Shown in pieces: positions 1 through 8,415 of a stretch of DNA of 32,383 nucleotides. Each line of letters begins with the position of its first letter. Position 1 is the stretch's first letter. The notes below the pieces were generated by a model. The model did not search any database. It saw only the letters and a list, made by a program, of their open reading frames with translations, and was not told where the DNA came from. The stretch is from a virus: positions 1 through 32,383 of IMG/VR virus record IMGVR_UViG_3300025759_000392; one strand, written 5' to 3'. The translations under genes were made by a program, and so were the position numbers.

Positions 1-54
1 ATTGGGACTAATTTTGCACCCGCTATAAAAAAAACTAAGGGGATAGACTCTTGA
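1..54 (+). CDS. C-terminal end of an upstream gene (partial)
   Basis: The first frame is open from base 1 and ends at TGA 52-54. It encodes 17 residues ending in KKTKGIDS. The other two forward frames stop within 30 bases. The stop overlaps the TTG start of the next gene in a TTGA junction, a pattern used repeatedly in this genome. The product cannot be identified from this fragment. Its position before tail genes suggests a virion protein. Confidence 0.55.
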   Translation: MGTNFAPAIKKTKGIDS

Positions 55-404
55 CAAACGCACTAGCCCGTCCAGTTCGACTAAGAAATGCAGGGGTTGC
101 TCTTAGCAGCACAGATCAAACAACAGTCTACACCGTTCCTGCTGGTCACGATGCTGTATTAAAAAAAATTGTTATAGCCCAAACCTCAGGACATCAAACG
201 GACATTACCGTACAGATAACCGATGCTAGTGCGAGTGCTACATACTCTATTGTAAATGAATTTGCAATAGCTTCACATAGCTACCTTATTCTAGATTTAG
301 ATTTAAATTTGAATGAGGGAGACGCTATTAAACTTACAGCAGAAACTGCTAATAGGCTAGAAGCGGTGCTATCTATAGATGAATTATTTTTAGCTAACAG
401 TTAG
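51..404 (+). CDS. Small virion-type protein, function unknown (117 aa)
   Basis: The start is TTG at 51. It is preceded by a strong ribosome site (AAGGGGA, 37-43) at proper spacing, and there is no alternative Met in the protein. The product looks like a beta-rich, soluble small domain: a hydrophilic N-terminus, then alternating polar and hydrophobic strands (VYTVPAG, ITVQITDAS, SYLILDLDL). There is no membrane segment. It lies directly upstream of the adaptor and tail-tube-like genes, with 7 bases between, so a structural role at the head-tail junction or on the virion surface is likely. I do not recognise a named family. Confidence 0.75.
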   Translation: MTNALARPVRLRNAGVALSSTDQTTVYTVPAGHDAVLKKIVIAQTSGHQTDITVQITDASASATYSIVNEFAIASHSYLILDLDLNLNEGDAIKLTAETANRLEAVLSIDELFLANS

Positions 405-411
405 GCAAACC

Positions 412-1785
412 ATGAATTATGTAGAATTAATAAACTCTGTTCTGTTCGATATAAACGAAACAACTGTTGCAGAAACTGCTGCAGGTTTGTCCGGCACAAG
501 AGGTGTACAGACCACAGTTAAAGTAGGCATTAATAAAGCCATACGCGATATAGATGCCGAGTACATTCAGTGGCCTTGGCATTTCCACAGTGCGAGGTAC
601 ACTCTCTTTGGCGGTACAGGTCAGTATAAATACCCTGTAAAGGTAGTAGTTTCTAGTGTTAGCGGAGCCTTCACCCTCAACGAGGTTGTTACAGGAGGAA
701 CGTCCTCTGCAAAGGGTATTCTACGAAGAGTACCTCCGCATGGTGGTCATTCAGATGAGCAGTACATGCTTATAGAACCTATTGAAGGAGAGTTTCAGGC
801 AGCAGAAACTATAACAGGCGTATCTTCTACCCGCACGGCTACCTCTGGAGTTGTTACTTTCTGCACTGATGTAGACTATGATGGGTTTTTTCTGCGCCCA
901 CAGAACCTCATTAAAGAGGGAGAGTTTGACAAGACAATTACTCTTGGCTCTTACTGGTCTAGCCGTAGTTCTGACCCTGCAGGTACTAGCACAGGAGGCA
1001 CTCCAGCGGTTAGTAATGACATTAGCGGCAATGGCGGATACGCAGCGGGTGTTCTTCGGCTAAACGCTGGTTGCGTTGATCAGGCCATACCTACAGTAGA
1101 AAATAGATCATATAGAATTACTGCAAGAATATCTTCGGGCAGTTCTTCAGCTACTTCTGAAACTCTTAATGTTTTTGCTGGTTCTAGCAGCGATAAAGAT
1201 TCTGATTTATCCACAACATTTACTATTTCAAATGTTGGCGCTGGAGAAATAAAAACGGCTAGGTTTACTGCATCAACTCAGCAGACTTTCATAAGTCTTA
1301 GCAATACTGCATCTCAAAATCTTGATATAGATTTTATAGAAGTATTTGAAGAGGACGCTTCAGCAAAACCTCTAAAGTATAAATCTTATGAAGAGTACCA
1401 TGAAGGATTAGGTAGGTATCATTCTTCCTACAGGCAAAGTGAGTTCTTATCCCTTTCATCCCCCGATAGTGGGTTTGGTGCGCCTGATTGCGTATACCGC
1501 ATCAGGAGTGATGTTGCATTTGGAGTTACTCCGATACCTGAAAACACTCAGTATGAGGTTGAGTTTGATTTCTATGACTCTTCTGCAGAATTGTCTCTAT
1601 TTAATGACACTCCAAAAATCCCTCTAAGGTATCAAGATGTAATTGTAGCCCGTGTAAAATACTACGTACATATTCTTAGAGGTAACGATCAAGCTGCACA
1701 GTTTGCATTTAGAGACTATGAGAATGGTATCCGCAGAATGAAAACAGAGCTTCTTAATCAAAAAGACTATATGAGAGCCGTTTAA
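412..1785 (+). CDS. Adaptor / tail tubular protein A-like, with a CBM-like insert
   Basis: This is a 457-residue virion protein. The N-terminal part (MNYVELINSVLFDIN, then GVQTTVKVGINKAIRDI and WPWHF) and the helical C-terminus (RYQDVIVARVKYYVHILRG through MKTELLNQKDYM) match the layout of the tail-tube A / head-tail adaptor proteins of marine podophages. That protein forms a ring between portal and tail. Residues about 75-150 carry two F..xE.vtG.tS repeats. Residues about 165-313 look like a jelly-roll carbohydrate-binding (CBM4/9-like) module: it opens with NLIKEGEFD, has YRITARIS in the middle and ends in DIDFIEVFEED. This makes it much longer than a plain tail-tube A protein of about 200 residues. 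It overlaps the next gene by one base (TAATG). The family assignment rests on layout and recollection, not on a search. Confidence 0.7.
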   Translation: MNYVELINSVLFDINETTVAETAAGLSGTRGVQTTVKVGINKAIRDIDAEYIQWPWHFHSARYTLFGGTGQYKYPVKVVVSSVSGAFTLNEVVTGGTSSAKGILRRVPPHGGHSDEQYMLIEPIEGEFQAAETITGVSSTRTATSGVVTFCTDVDYDGFFLRPQNLIKEGEFDKTITLGSYWSSRSSDPAGTSTGGTPAVSNDISGNGGYAAGVLRLNAGCVDQAIPTVENRSYRITARISSGSSSATSETLNVFAGSSSDKDSDLSTTFTISNVGAGEIKTARFTASTQQTFISLSNTASQNLDIDFIEVFEEDASAKPLKYKSYEEYHEGLGRYHSSYRQSEFLSLSSPDSGFGAPDCVYRIRSDVAFGVTPIPENTQYEVEFDFYDSSAELSLFNDTPKIPLRYQDVIVARVKYYVHILRGNDQAAQFAFRDYENGIRRMKTELLNQKDYMRAV

Positions 1786-3314
1786 TGCCCATACAAGCCT
1801 TTCCTGTAAACTGCGATGGCGGTCTTGTTCTTGACAAAAGTGTTTTTGTTGCAAAGCCCGGAGAAGCAGTGACTCTTGAAAACTATGAACCTTCTGTAAC
1901 TGGAGGCTACTCTAAAATTCTTGGGTTTACTAAGTTTGATGATAATCAGGTTACTGGCTCAGGCGGAATACTTGGTATAGCAGTATGGAATGATAAAGTA
2001 GTTGCTGCACGGGGCGCTAACGTGATGTTTAGTTCAGGCTCTGGATGGACTTCTATCGCTAGCAATCGTTCTGATGCAGAACGTTACTCTTTCTCCGTTT
2101 ATAACTGGACGGGTACAGAAAAAATTGCAATGGCTGACGGAGCTAACGATGCCGCCACGTATGATGGAAACACTTACCTACCTTTAACAGGAGGTGCAGG
2201 TTCTGGAGCAGGAACTAAACCTGCGGCACCTGAAGTTGTTGTGGAGCATAAAAACCACCTATTCTTTTCGGGTATGACTAATAACAGACACTTAGTCCAG
2301 TTTAGCGCACCTTACAGTGAAAATGATTTCAGTGTTGCTTCTGGCGCAGGGCAGATATCTGTGGGAGATGAAATTGTAGGATTAGCAAAATTTCGTGAAA
2401 CTTTGGTTATTTTTTGTAAAGACAGCATATACAGGTTAGCCGGTTCTAGTGTAGCAGACTTTGTGCTGCAGCCGGTTACAAGAAACATAGGCTGTTCTTC
2501 TCGTTTTAGCATTCAAGAAATAGGAGGTGATCTTATCTACCTTGCTCCTGACGGCTTAAGAACTATCGCGGGTACTGAAAAGATTGGCGATACGGAGCTA
2601 GGGACGATTTCTAAGCAAGTTCAGGCAAGGTTAATTAGTTTAAATGCGGGTCAAATAGATAATATCTCCTCGCATGTCATACGCGGAAAAAGTCAATACA
2701 GAATATACTATCCTAGCGGTGCAGCTACAGATGCTAACTCTACAGGTCTTATGGCTGTTCTAAAGAGAGGTACGGATACAGGTCAAATTGGTTGGGAGTA
2801 TGCTGATCTAAAGGGCATTAAACCTATGAGTGCTGCTCATGGAAACATATCTAATCAAGACACTGTTCTTCACGGGGACTTTGATAATGGCTACGTATAT
2901 CAACAAGAAAATGGAAGCACTTTTGATGGCGTAACAATGGCCTGTACTTACAGAACAATTGATTACAATATGGGTGATGTAGGAATAAGAAAAAATATGC
3001 AAAGGGTAGTTATAAACTATCTTGGAACAGGCACTGTAGCTGGTGTAGACATGAATCTTGAATATGACTATGGAGATATTCTTTTGCCTAGCCCTGCACT
3101 GTATGATCTTCTTGATCCTGCGGGGTCTGCTTTTTATGGCAGTGCTATAATGAATACAGCCGAATATGGCGCAGCAATATACACACCCCTGTACCGCCAA
3201 TCTGTAGAAGGTTCAGGCTTTGCATTGGCACTAAAGTTTACAGATACAAGTACAAATCCTACTTATACTTTAAAAGGATTTTCATTAGAATTTACACCGG
3301 GAGCTAGAATGTAA
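1785..3314 (+). CDS. Tail tubular protein B-like / tail stabilisation protein
   Basis: This 509-residue protein opens with FPVNCDGGLVLDKSVFVAKPGEAVTLENYEPSVTG... and continues with YSKILGFTKFD. That is the characteristic N-terminus of a marine-phage virion protein placed after the adaptor. The middle is a series of beta-propeller-like strands (LVIFCKDSIYRLAG, LIYLAPDGLRTIAG) typical of nozzle or stabilisation proteins such as the T7 gp12 and P22 gp10 classes. There is no signal peptide or membrane segment. It is coupled on both sides by one-base TAATG overlaps, so it should be made at a fixed ratio with its neighbours. A role in the tail nozzle is inferred from fold pattern and position. Confidence 0.65.
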   Translation: MPIQAFPVNCDGGLVLDKSVFVAKPGEAVTLENYEPSVTGGYSKILGFTKFDDNQVTGSGGILGIAVWNDKVVAARGANVMFSSGSGWTSIASNRSDAERYSFSVYNWTGTEKIAMADGANDAATYDGNTYLPLTGGAGSGAGTKPAAPEVVVEHKNHLFFSGMTNNRHLVQFSAPYSENDFSVASGAGQISVGDEIVGLAKFRETLVIFCKDSIYRLAGSSVADFVLQPVTRNIGCSSRFSIQEIGGDLIYLAPDGLRTIAGTEKIGDTELGTISKQVQARLISLNAGQIDNISSHVIRGKSQYRIYYPSGAATDANSTGLMAVLKRGTDTGQIGWEYADLKGIKPMSAAHGNISNQDTVLHGDFDNGYVYQQENGSTFDGVTMACTYRTIDYNMGDVGIRKNMQRVVINYLGTGTVAGVDMNLEYDYGDILLPSPALYDLLDPAGSAFYGSAIMNTAEYGAAIYTPLYRQSVEGSGFALALKFTDTSTNPTYTLKGFSLEFTPGARM

Positions 3315-5476
3315 TGGGTACAGCTTATACAAAAACAAGCCCAACAAATTTTGTAGATGGGGAAACTATTCAAGCGTCTGATTTTACCACAGAGTTTGAT
3401 GCTATTGATGCCGCTTTTGAAACAGGAGGCCATCAGCATGATGGTACAGATGGTGAGGGAGGAGCTATTGAAAAGCTCTTAAGCAACACTATTACTTTTG
3501 GTACAGGAGCCGATACTGATATTGTTGTAACCTTTGATGGTAATACTGCAGATGGCGTATTAACATGGATGGAAGATGAAGACTATTTTAAATTTTCTGA
3601 TGACATTCTCTTAACGACCACAGAAAAGATACAGTTTGGAGATACCGCAAGCTTTATTCAACAAAGCTCTGATGGTGTTCTGCGTATTGATGGCGAAGCA
3701 ACCATTGATATGAACGCCTCTACTGCAGTTACAGTTAGTAATGATCTCAAGCTAGATAGCGATAGTGCAGTTCTTGGTTTTGGTTCTGATAATGATATCA
3801 CGGTCACTCATGCTGCAGATACCGGCCTAACCCTTGGAGGCGCGGGTGGAACCACCGGATTAGTCATCGACAATACTGCGACTGATGGCGACCCCTTCCT
3901 ATCCTTTGCGCTGTCTGGCACACAGACATTTACAATGGGTGTAGACGATGGAGACAGTGACAAGTTTAAAATTGGCACCAGTGCGATAGGCACTAGCACC
4001 GCTCTTACATTAGACTCTTCAGGTAATCTTGGTGTTGGCGGTAATTTAACACTGGGAACAAATACTGCAGGTAATTTGCTTATCGCAGACGGCACAAACT
4101 TTAATTCCGTAGCTGTAGGTTCTCTGTCTGAAATAGCTACTGTTGCAAACGATGATGTTTTCTTAGCTGTTGATACGTCAGGTGGTGGACTAAAGAAAAT
4201 TCAGAGGTCTGCTGTAGTTGCAGGACTTGCTACCTCTGGTGCTATATCAAATGTCGTCGAAGATACGTCACCTCAGTTGGGCGGTGATCTAGACATGAAT
4301 GGTCAGGATATTGTGACCACTTCAAACGCTGATCTAGAATTAGCCCCAAATGGCACAGGCCATGTAACTGTTCGAGGTAATACTAACCAAGGCACTATTC
4401 AATTCAACTGTGAAGCCAACACTCATGGACAGCAAATAAAAGCTGCGCCTCACTCAGAAAGTGCTAACAATGTTTTAACCATACCAAGCACAGGCGGTAA
4501 CTCAACTTTAGTATCAGATGCTTCTACATCTACGCTAACAAATAAAACACTAACGACCCCTGTAATTAATGCGGGTGCTGATCTTAAAAATGGCGCAACC
4601 AGTGCTGGTTTTGTGAAGTTTTTTGAGGACAGTGACAATGGCACAAACGCTGTCACTCTCATTGGCCCTGCATCTACAGCGGATGTGACAATAACTTTAC
4701 CTGCAACTGCAGGAACAGTAGCTCTTACAGGCACTAATGTCACCGTGCCTGATGATGGGACGGTTGGTTCTGCATCTGCAACCGATGCGATGACCATATC
4801 TTCTGCAGGTATTGTTACATTTAAGGATGATATTGTCATTAAGGATGCTGGCACTATTGGTTCTGCATCAGATACAGATGCGCTATCAATCTCCTCTGGC
4901 GGTGTGGTTAACTTTACACAAGCCCCTACAGTTTCAAGTGCAGCGATTAAGACGGCAGGTAAAGAGACTATCTTTGTACCTGCAGCGGCTATGACCCCCA
5001 CTGCGACAAATGGTTGTGCGTCGTTAACCACAGCAGAAACAACCTCTGGCCGTCCTGACATGAATGTTTTGGACTTTGAAGCCTCGGCAGATACACACGC
5101 TCAGTTTCAAATTGCATTTCCAAAAAGCTGGAATGAAGGCACAGTTACTTTTCAGGTTTTTTGGACAACTACTGCAACGGACACGGATGGTGTTGCTTGG
5201 GGTCTGCAAGGCGTAGCAGTCTCTGATAATGATACTATTGACGTTGCATATGGTACTGCAGTGGTTGTAACAGATGACGCTTTAAGTGCTGCAGAAGATT
5301 TGTGTGTAACCGCAGAAAGCGGTGCAATTACGATAGCAGGAAGCCCTGCTGATGCAGATATGTGTTTCTTTAGGATATTTAGAGATGTTTCTGATGGTAA
5401 CGATGATATGGCAGAAGATGCGCGACTACTCGGTATAAAGTTATTCTTTACCACTGATGCAGCCAACGATGCCTAA
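3314..5476 (+). CDS. Tail fibre protein
   Basis: This 720-residue fibre has a typical N-terminal attachment region (about residues 1-55). It includes FVDGETIQASDF, TEFDAIDAAF and a GGHQHDG...GEGG motif, the H-x-HDG signature of podophage and marine tail fibres. The shaft is rich in Gly, Ser, Thr, Asp and Ala with short beta repeats. An approximate repeat of GSASxTDAxxISSxGxVxF occurs twice, near residues 480 and 512. The last 150 residues form a distinct domain with four Cys and a C-terminus of the type DDMAEDARLLGIKLFFTTDA. The protein should bind the host surface. Long antisense reading frames here are caused by its biased composition. Confidence 0.8.
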   Translation: MGTAYTKTSPTNFVDGETIQASDFTTEFDAIDAAFETGGHQHDGTDGEGGAIEKLLSNTITFGTGADTDIVVTFDGNTADGVLTWMEDEDYFKFSDDILLTTTEKIQFGDTASFIQQSSDGVLRIDGEATIDMNASTAVTVSNDLKLDSDSAVLGFGSDNDITVTHAADTGLTLGGAGGTTGLVIDNTATDGDPFLSFALSGTQTFTMGVDDGDSDKFKIGTSAIGTSTALTLDSSGNLGVGGNLTLGTNTAGNLLIADGTNFNSVAVGSLSEIATVANDDVFLAVDTSGGGLKKIQRSAVVAGLATSGAISNVVEDTSPQLGGDLDMNGQDIVTTSNADLELAPNGTGHVTVRGNTNQGTIQFNCEANTHGQQIKAAPHSESANNVLTIPSTGGNSTLVSDASTSTLTNKTLTTPVINAGADLKNGATSAGFVKFFEDSDNGTNAVTLIGPASTADVTITLPATAGTVALTGTNVTVPDDGTVGSASATDAMTISSAGIVTFKDDIVIKDAGTIGSASDTDALSISSGGVVNFTQAPTVSSAAIKTAGKETIFVPAAAMTPTATNGCASLTTAETTSGRPDMNVLDFEASADTHAQFQIAFPKSWNEGTVTFQVFWTTTATDTDGVAWGLQGVAVSDNDTIDVAYGTAVVVTDDALSAAEDLCVTAESGAITIAGSPADADMCFFRIFRDVSDGNDDMAEDARLLGIKLFFTTDAANDA

Positions 5477-5488
5477 TTGGAGTAAAAT

Positions 5489-6802
5489 ATGAGTTTTGGA
5501 TATCAAATTCTAGGGTTTGGTGCAGGGGGTAGTGCGCCTCCAGAAGCAGTTGTCTATATAGACGATTTAACAAGTTCAAGTGATGCGGGTATATGGTCTG
5601 TAGGCGGAGATTGGGTTTATGATGATGATGAAACCAATACTCAGTCAGGCACAGCAGACAATTGGCTAATGATGGTTGCACCATACAATACCAATTATTA
5701 TGCAACGACACCAATTTCTTATAACATTTCAACTCACGAATTTACTGAACTTGCCTCTGATTGGACAATGTATGCCTTAGGATCATCCTCCCACTCTGGG
5801 TCGGGGCAACAGTTATCTCTTGATCGAGGTATATGGGGTATGCGTTCTGCTGCTGGTGGGTTTACGGCAAGAAAGTATTTTACTGATCTTGCTGCAAACC
5901 TTGGTAGTTTTGATAATAATATAAATGTAGTATCAGCCGCACAAAGATATGGTGGGGGATACCGATTAAATGACACACAGGGTGTATGGGGAATAAACGC
6001 TAATCAACAGCGATTTTATATGGGGACATATTCTGGCGGCGCATCCACTACAATATCAGCCTCTTCTGGTGATTCAAGTGCAAACTATCATTATGAATTG
6101 TCATCTCCGGGAGGCGGCAGTGAATATGCAAACCTCGGAACAATAAATGAATTTATATTCTTAAATAATGCTAACTCAAATACGTTTACTGATGCAACGA
6201 CACGGGTTGACATCAATCATATGTCTTGGACAGGTTCAGCAAGCGGATCACTCACAAGAACAGATAATGACAGCGCAGTAACTTTACCAACACACACTGG
6301 CAGCACTGAGAGGCCACGTCTGCTTGCCACAACTTGGGGTAATGTTTTAATACATTCAGATACCGCAAATCCAGCCAATTCAGTAGTATATCCAATTACA
6401 TGGTCGGGCGGTACAGCAACCGTTGGCAGTTCAGTAGCTTTTGATGGTGGCACGGATGTACCCGCAGGACAGTGTTTTTGGCAAGGATTGGATGGAATTA
6501 GATATGCAGGTAATTACCCAAAGTATTCGTGTGGTCAAGATAGAAGTGGAAGTAATCCAGATTTATATCGAACAGCAAGAGTTTACACCAGTGGCTCTGA
6601 CATGCTAGTAGATACCATAACTATAGACTTTTCTAATTCAGATGGGACTCACACAGTGGAGACTAAACAAACAGCAGTAACAACCTTTTCAAGCTCATCT
6701 TCTGCCTCCATATGGCCTATATTTATGAAAAACAATACTGATCTTGGTATTTGGCATCAAGACACTGCTAAGTTTCACTATATTGAAAACGCTTATTTTT
6801 GA
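5489..6802 (+). CDS. Second tail fibre / receptor-binding-type protein
   Basis: This 437-residue protein is preceded by a GGAG ribosome site (TTGGAGTAAAAT) at good spacing. It begins MSFGYQILGFGAGG, a short hydrophobic Gly-rich N-terminus I associate with virion attachment in phage tail proteins. The remainder is Ser, Thr, Asn, Gly and Trp rich with many short beta strands. These include repeated aromatic patches such as TWGNVLIHSD and ITWSGGTATVGS, consistent with a surface-exposed beta fold. The position directly after the tail fibre suggests a receptor-binding tip or an accessory fibre. No catalytic motif of a depolymerase is evident. The function is inferred mainly from context. Confidence 0.6.
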   Translation: MSFGYQILGFGAGGSAPPEAVVYIDDLTSSSDAGIWSVGGDWVYDDDETNTQSGTADNWLMMVAPYNTNYYATTPISYNISTHEFTELASDWTMYALGSSSHSGSGQQLSLDRGIWGMRSAAGGFTARKYFTDLAANLGSFDNNINVVSAAQRYGGGYRLNDTQGVWGINANQQRFYMGTYSGGASTTISASSGDSSANYHYELSSPGGGSEYANLGTINEFIFLNNANSNTFTDATTRVDINHMSWTGSASGSLTRTDNDSAVTLPTHTGSTERPRLLATTWGNVLIHSDTANPANSVVYPITWSGGTATVGSSVAFDGGTDVPAGQCFWQGLDGIRYAGNYPKYSCGQDRSGSNPDLYRTARVYTSGSDMLVDTITIDFSNSDGTHTVETKQTAVTTFSSSSSASIWPIFMKNNTDLGIWHQDTAKFHYIENAYF

Positions 6803-6810
6803 GGAATGTT

Positions 6811-7038
6811 ATGGCTGAACCATACGACTTTATGTTATCTAAGTATATTGAGATAGGAAAAGCTGGAGAAAGGTATCCCAACCATGTTCCAGAACATTCT
6901 TCTAGTTTAGCAATGGAGGCTGCAATAGAAAACTTTGGTAGCACATATACGGAAGAGGAGTATAATGCCTCTAGGGAAGAGTGTGAGGTGTACGTTCAAG
7001 CAACTTATGCTAACAGGTTTACGCGTATAGATGAGTGA
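6811..7038 (+). CDS. Small protein, function unknown (75 aa)
   Basis: I choose ATG 6811 because GAGGA (6801-6805) lies six bases before it. An in-frame TTG at 6799 would place the ribosome site inside the gene. The protein (MAEPYDFMLSKYIEIGK..., ending YANRFTRIDE) is acidic, soluble and probably helical, without membrane segments. It sits between the fibre genes and an oxygenase gene and overlaps the latter by 8 bases, so the two are probably translated together. I do not recognise the family. Confidence 0.65.
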   Translation: MAEPYDFMLSKYIEIGKAGERYPNHVPEHSSSLAMEAAIENFGSTYTEEEYNASREECEVYVQATYANRFTRIDE

Positions 7039-7636
7039 TACTCTTTTTAACGGGTTTTTTGCAGTTCCTGTTTTACAAAAACGTATTCCTAAAGCTGATA
7101 AAATAAACAAGGGCATTTTAGACAATTTAGATACTTTTATAAAAAATAATAAGAATAAAAAACCAATTAATTGGTGTTGCGAATTATATGTTTCTGGAGT
7201 TGGAGAAAATATAATTGATCACCCTAATTTTTTACAGCTTAAAGACCCTGTACTAAGTGTAGCAAATGAGTTTTGTGATCTGTTAGAATATGACACGGTT
7301 AACTACAAATTAAAAATTAGAGACTCTTGGTTGAACGCATATAGTGCAGGACATTCTCAAGAAACACATAATCATCCCGATTCAGACATAAGTGCAATTT
7401 ACTATCCATGTGCTTCAAAGGAAGATGGGCCTTTAGTATTTAAATCCCCTTTTCACGACAACATGCGATGCACACCAATATTAAAACAAAATGAAAGAAA
7501 TTTAACTCAAATGTTTGTTAGGCCGGTAGAGAGTGCTTTAATTATGTTTCCTAGCTATCTTTTACATAGTGTAATGCCAAATAAATCTGAAAGACGAGTT
7601 AGTATAGCTTTTAATTTTGTATTAGAAAGTAACTAA
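7031..7636 (+). CDS. 2-oxoglutarate/Fe(II)-dependent oxygenase (TIGR02466-like)
   Basis: This 201-residue protein has the metal-binding pattern of the 2OG-Fe(II) dioxygenase fold. An HxD motif is formed by H115-P-D117, within HNHPDSDISAIYY. The distal histidine H179 lies in SYLLHSVMP, and a basic pair R188/R189 suits the 2OG carboxylate (ERRVSIAFNF). The pattern H.H..S..S..YY followed by L.H.V.P is what I associate with the TIGR02466 group, frequent in marine phages. Such enzymes hydroxylate proteins, nucleotides or small molecules using O2 and 2OG; the substrate here is unknown. It overlaps the preceding small gene by 8 bases and lies in a late, virion/lysis transcript, which argues for action late in infection or on virion or host proteins. 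Confidence 0.8.
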   Translation: MSDTLFNGFFAVPVLQKRIPKADKINKGILDNLDTFIKNNKNKKPINWCCELYVSGVGENIIDHPNFLQLKDPVLSVANEFCDLLEYDTVNYKLKIRDSWLNAYSAGHSQETHNHPDSDISAIYYPCASKEDGPLVFKSPFHDNMRCTPILKQNERNLTQMFVRPVESALIMFPSYLLHSVMPNKSERRVSIAFNFVLESN

Positions 7637-7637
7637 A

Positions 7638-8000
7638 GTGGATGGAGCAATTGATCTTCGCCTGATCATAACTCTTGGCGGTATACTTTTTTCTGTAGCT
7701 GGTGCTGCTGCTGTTGGCAAAATGCAGATTAAAGTTATATTAGAAAACTTAGCAGATATTGAAAAAAGACTTCGTGCTATGGATAAACGTGTAGATACGT
7801 TAGACACCTACCATAGCACACAAAAACAACGTCTTGACATACTTGCTCAAATGAATAGCCCTGAAAATCTTAGAAGAGAACACATGGCTACAGCAAAGAT
7901 GCAAGCAGATATAGATAGTTTAAAGTCTGCAACGGAATCTTTAAGGAAAATGCATAATGGTGTACATCCTCCTGTAGCAAGTTCTAGAACTGCTTCTTAA
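7638..8000 (+). CDS. Membrane-anchored coiled-coil protein (120 aa)
   Basis: The start is GTG at 7638, one base after the previous stop. Residues about 7-27 (LRLIITLGGILFSVAGAAAV) form a single N-terminal membrane segment. Residues about 30-105 are a long charged coiled coil with heptad patterning (ILENLADIEKRLRAMDKRVDTL). This topology resembles i-spanins and other lysis-associated or inner-membrane phage proteins. A clear spanin pair exists at 17796-18525, so this one is more likely a separate membrane factor, possibly lysis-regulating. No specific family is assigned. Confidence 0.7.
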   Translation: MDGAIDLRLIITLGGILFSVAGAAAVGKMQIKVILENLADIEKRLRAMDKRVDTLDTYHSTQKQRLDILAQMNSPENLRREHMATAKMQADIDSLKSATESLRKMHNGVHPPVASSRTAS

Positions 8001-8013
8001 TACAATGTTTAAC

Positions 8014-8041
8014 TTGACTTTTACTTGAAAAAAGGTATAAT
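8014..8041 (+). promoter_or_regulatory. Candidate sigma70-type promoter
   Basis: A TTGACT box (8014-8019) is separated by 16 bases from a perfect TATAAT (8036-8041). It is the only gap of any size between the tail and internal-protein genes. The predicted start would fall at about 8048, inside the first codons of the gene beginning at 8045. It would therefore serve the genes from 8223 onward rather than that gene, unless transcription starts unusually early. Confidence 0.45.
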
Positions 8042-8044
8042 AGT

Positions 8045-8242
8045 ATGGACCCTAAGAATCCTGAAAGTATTAAAAATATAGTAGATGCAGTTATAGGAAC
8101 TAGCCTTGTGTCAACTCCTATATGGCTGCAACATTTAGAGCAGACTCTTCAATTGTTTATGCTTGTGGGCGGTTCTATACTTTTAATCTTTAGGTTATGG
8201 GCAATGCTTAAAGGAGCTAAAGATGAAGAAGGAAATGGATAA
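8045..8242 (+). CDS. Small membrane protein, holin candidate
   Basis: This 65-residue protein has one clear membrane segment (about residues 34-55, LQLFMLVGGSILLIFRLWAML). It is preceded by an amphipathic stretch with TPIWLQHLEQT and followed by a short charged tail (KGAKDEEGNG). Size, single transmembrane helix and charged C-terminus fit small holins, which pierce the inner membrane at lysis. AAAAGG (8030-8035) serves as ribosome site. It overlaps the next gene by 20 bases. No endolysin lies next to it, so the holin assignment is only topological. Confidence 0.5.
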   Translation: MDPKNPESIKNIVDAVIGTSLVSTPIWLQHLEQTLQLFMLVGGSILLIFRLWAMLKGAKDEEGNG

Positions 8243-8411
8243 CACTTACACTGAAAATCTTATAAGAGTTTTAGTTCGTCAAAGGGATGCAGCTATGTCT
8301 AAAAATGCAGAGCTTGAAGCAAAGTTGGCAGCTATCACTCAAAATCTAACACAGCAGCAAAGTAAAGAACAGGCCGAAGACTTGTTTAAAGAAAGATTAC
8401 ATAAGGAATAA
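8223..8411 (+). CDS. Small coiled-coil protein (62 aa)
   Basis: The start is ATG 8223, supported by AGGAG at 8211-8215. A second Met at 8235 is possible. The protein is highly charged and helical (LIRVLVRQRDAAMSKNAELEAKLAAITQNL), a predicted coiled coil, with no membrane segment. It overlaps the holin candidate by 20 bases and ends four bases before the next gene. It may be a small scaffold or lysis accessory protein. I do not recognise it. Confidence 0.6.
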   Translation: MKKEMDNTYTENLIRVLVRQRDAAMSKNAELEAKLAAITQNLTQQQSKEQAEDLFKERLHKE

Positions 8412-8415
8412 CTAA

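Noticed and set aside
50-75. TTGACA near 50-55 as a promoter
   Set aside because: No -10 at 15-19 bases; it coincides with the TTG start codon of the gene at 51.
4450-5061. Long antisense reading frame inside the tail fibre gene
   Set aside because: It mirrors the Thr/Ser/Ala-rich repeats of the fibre; there is no ribosome site, and composition is low-complexity Val/Ala/Pro.
7638-8000. Second i-spanin
   Set aside because: Topology fits but there is no overlapping lipoprotein gene, and a full spanin pair exists at 17796-18525.
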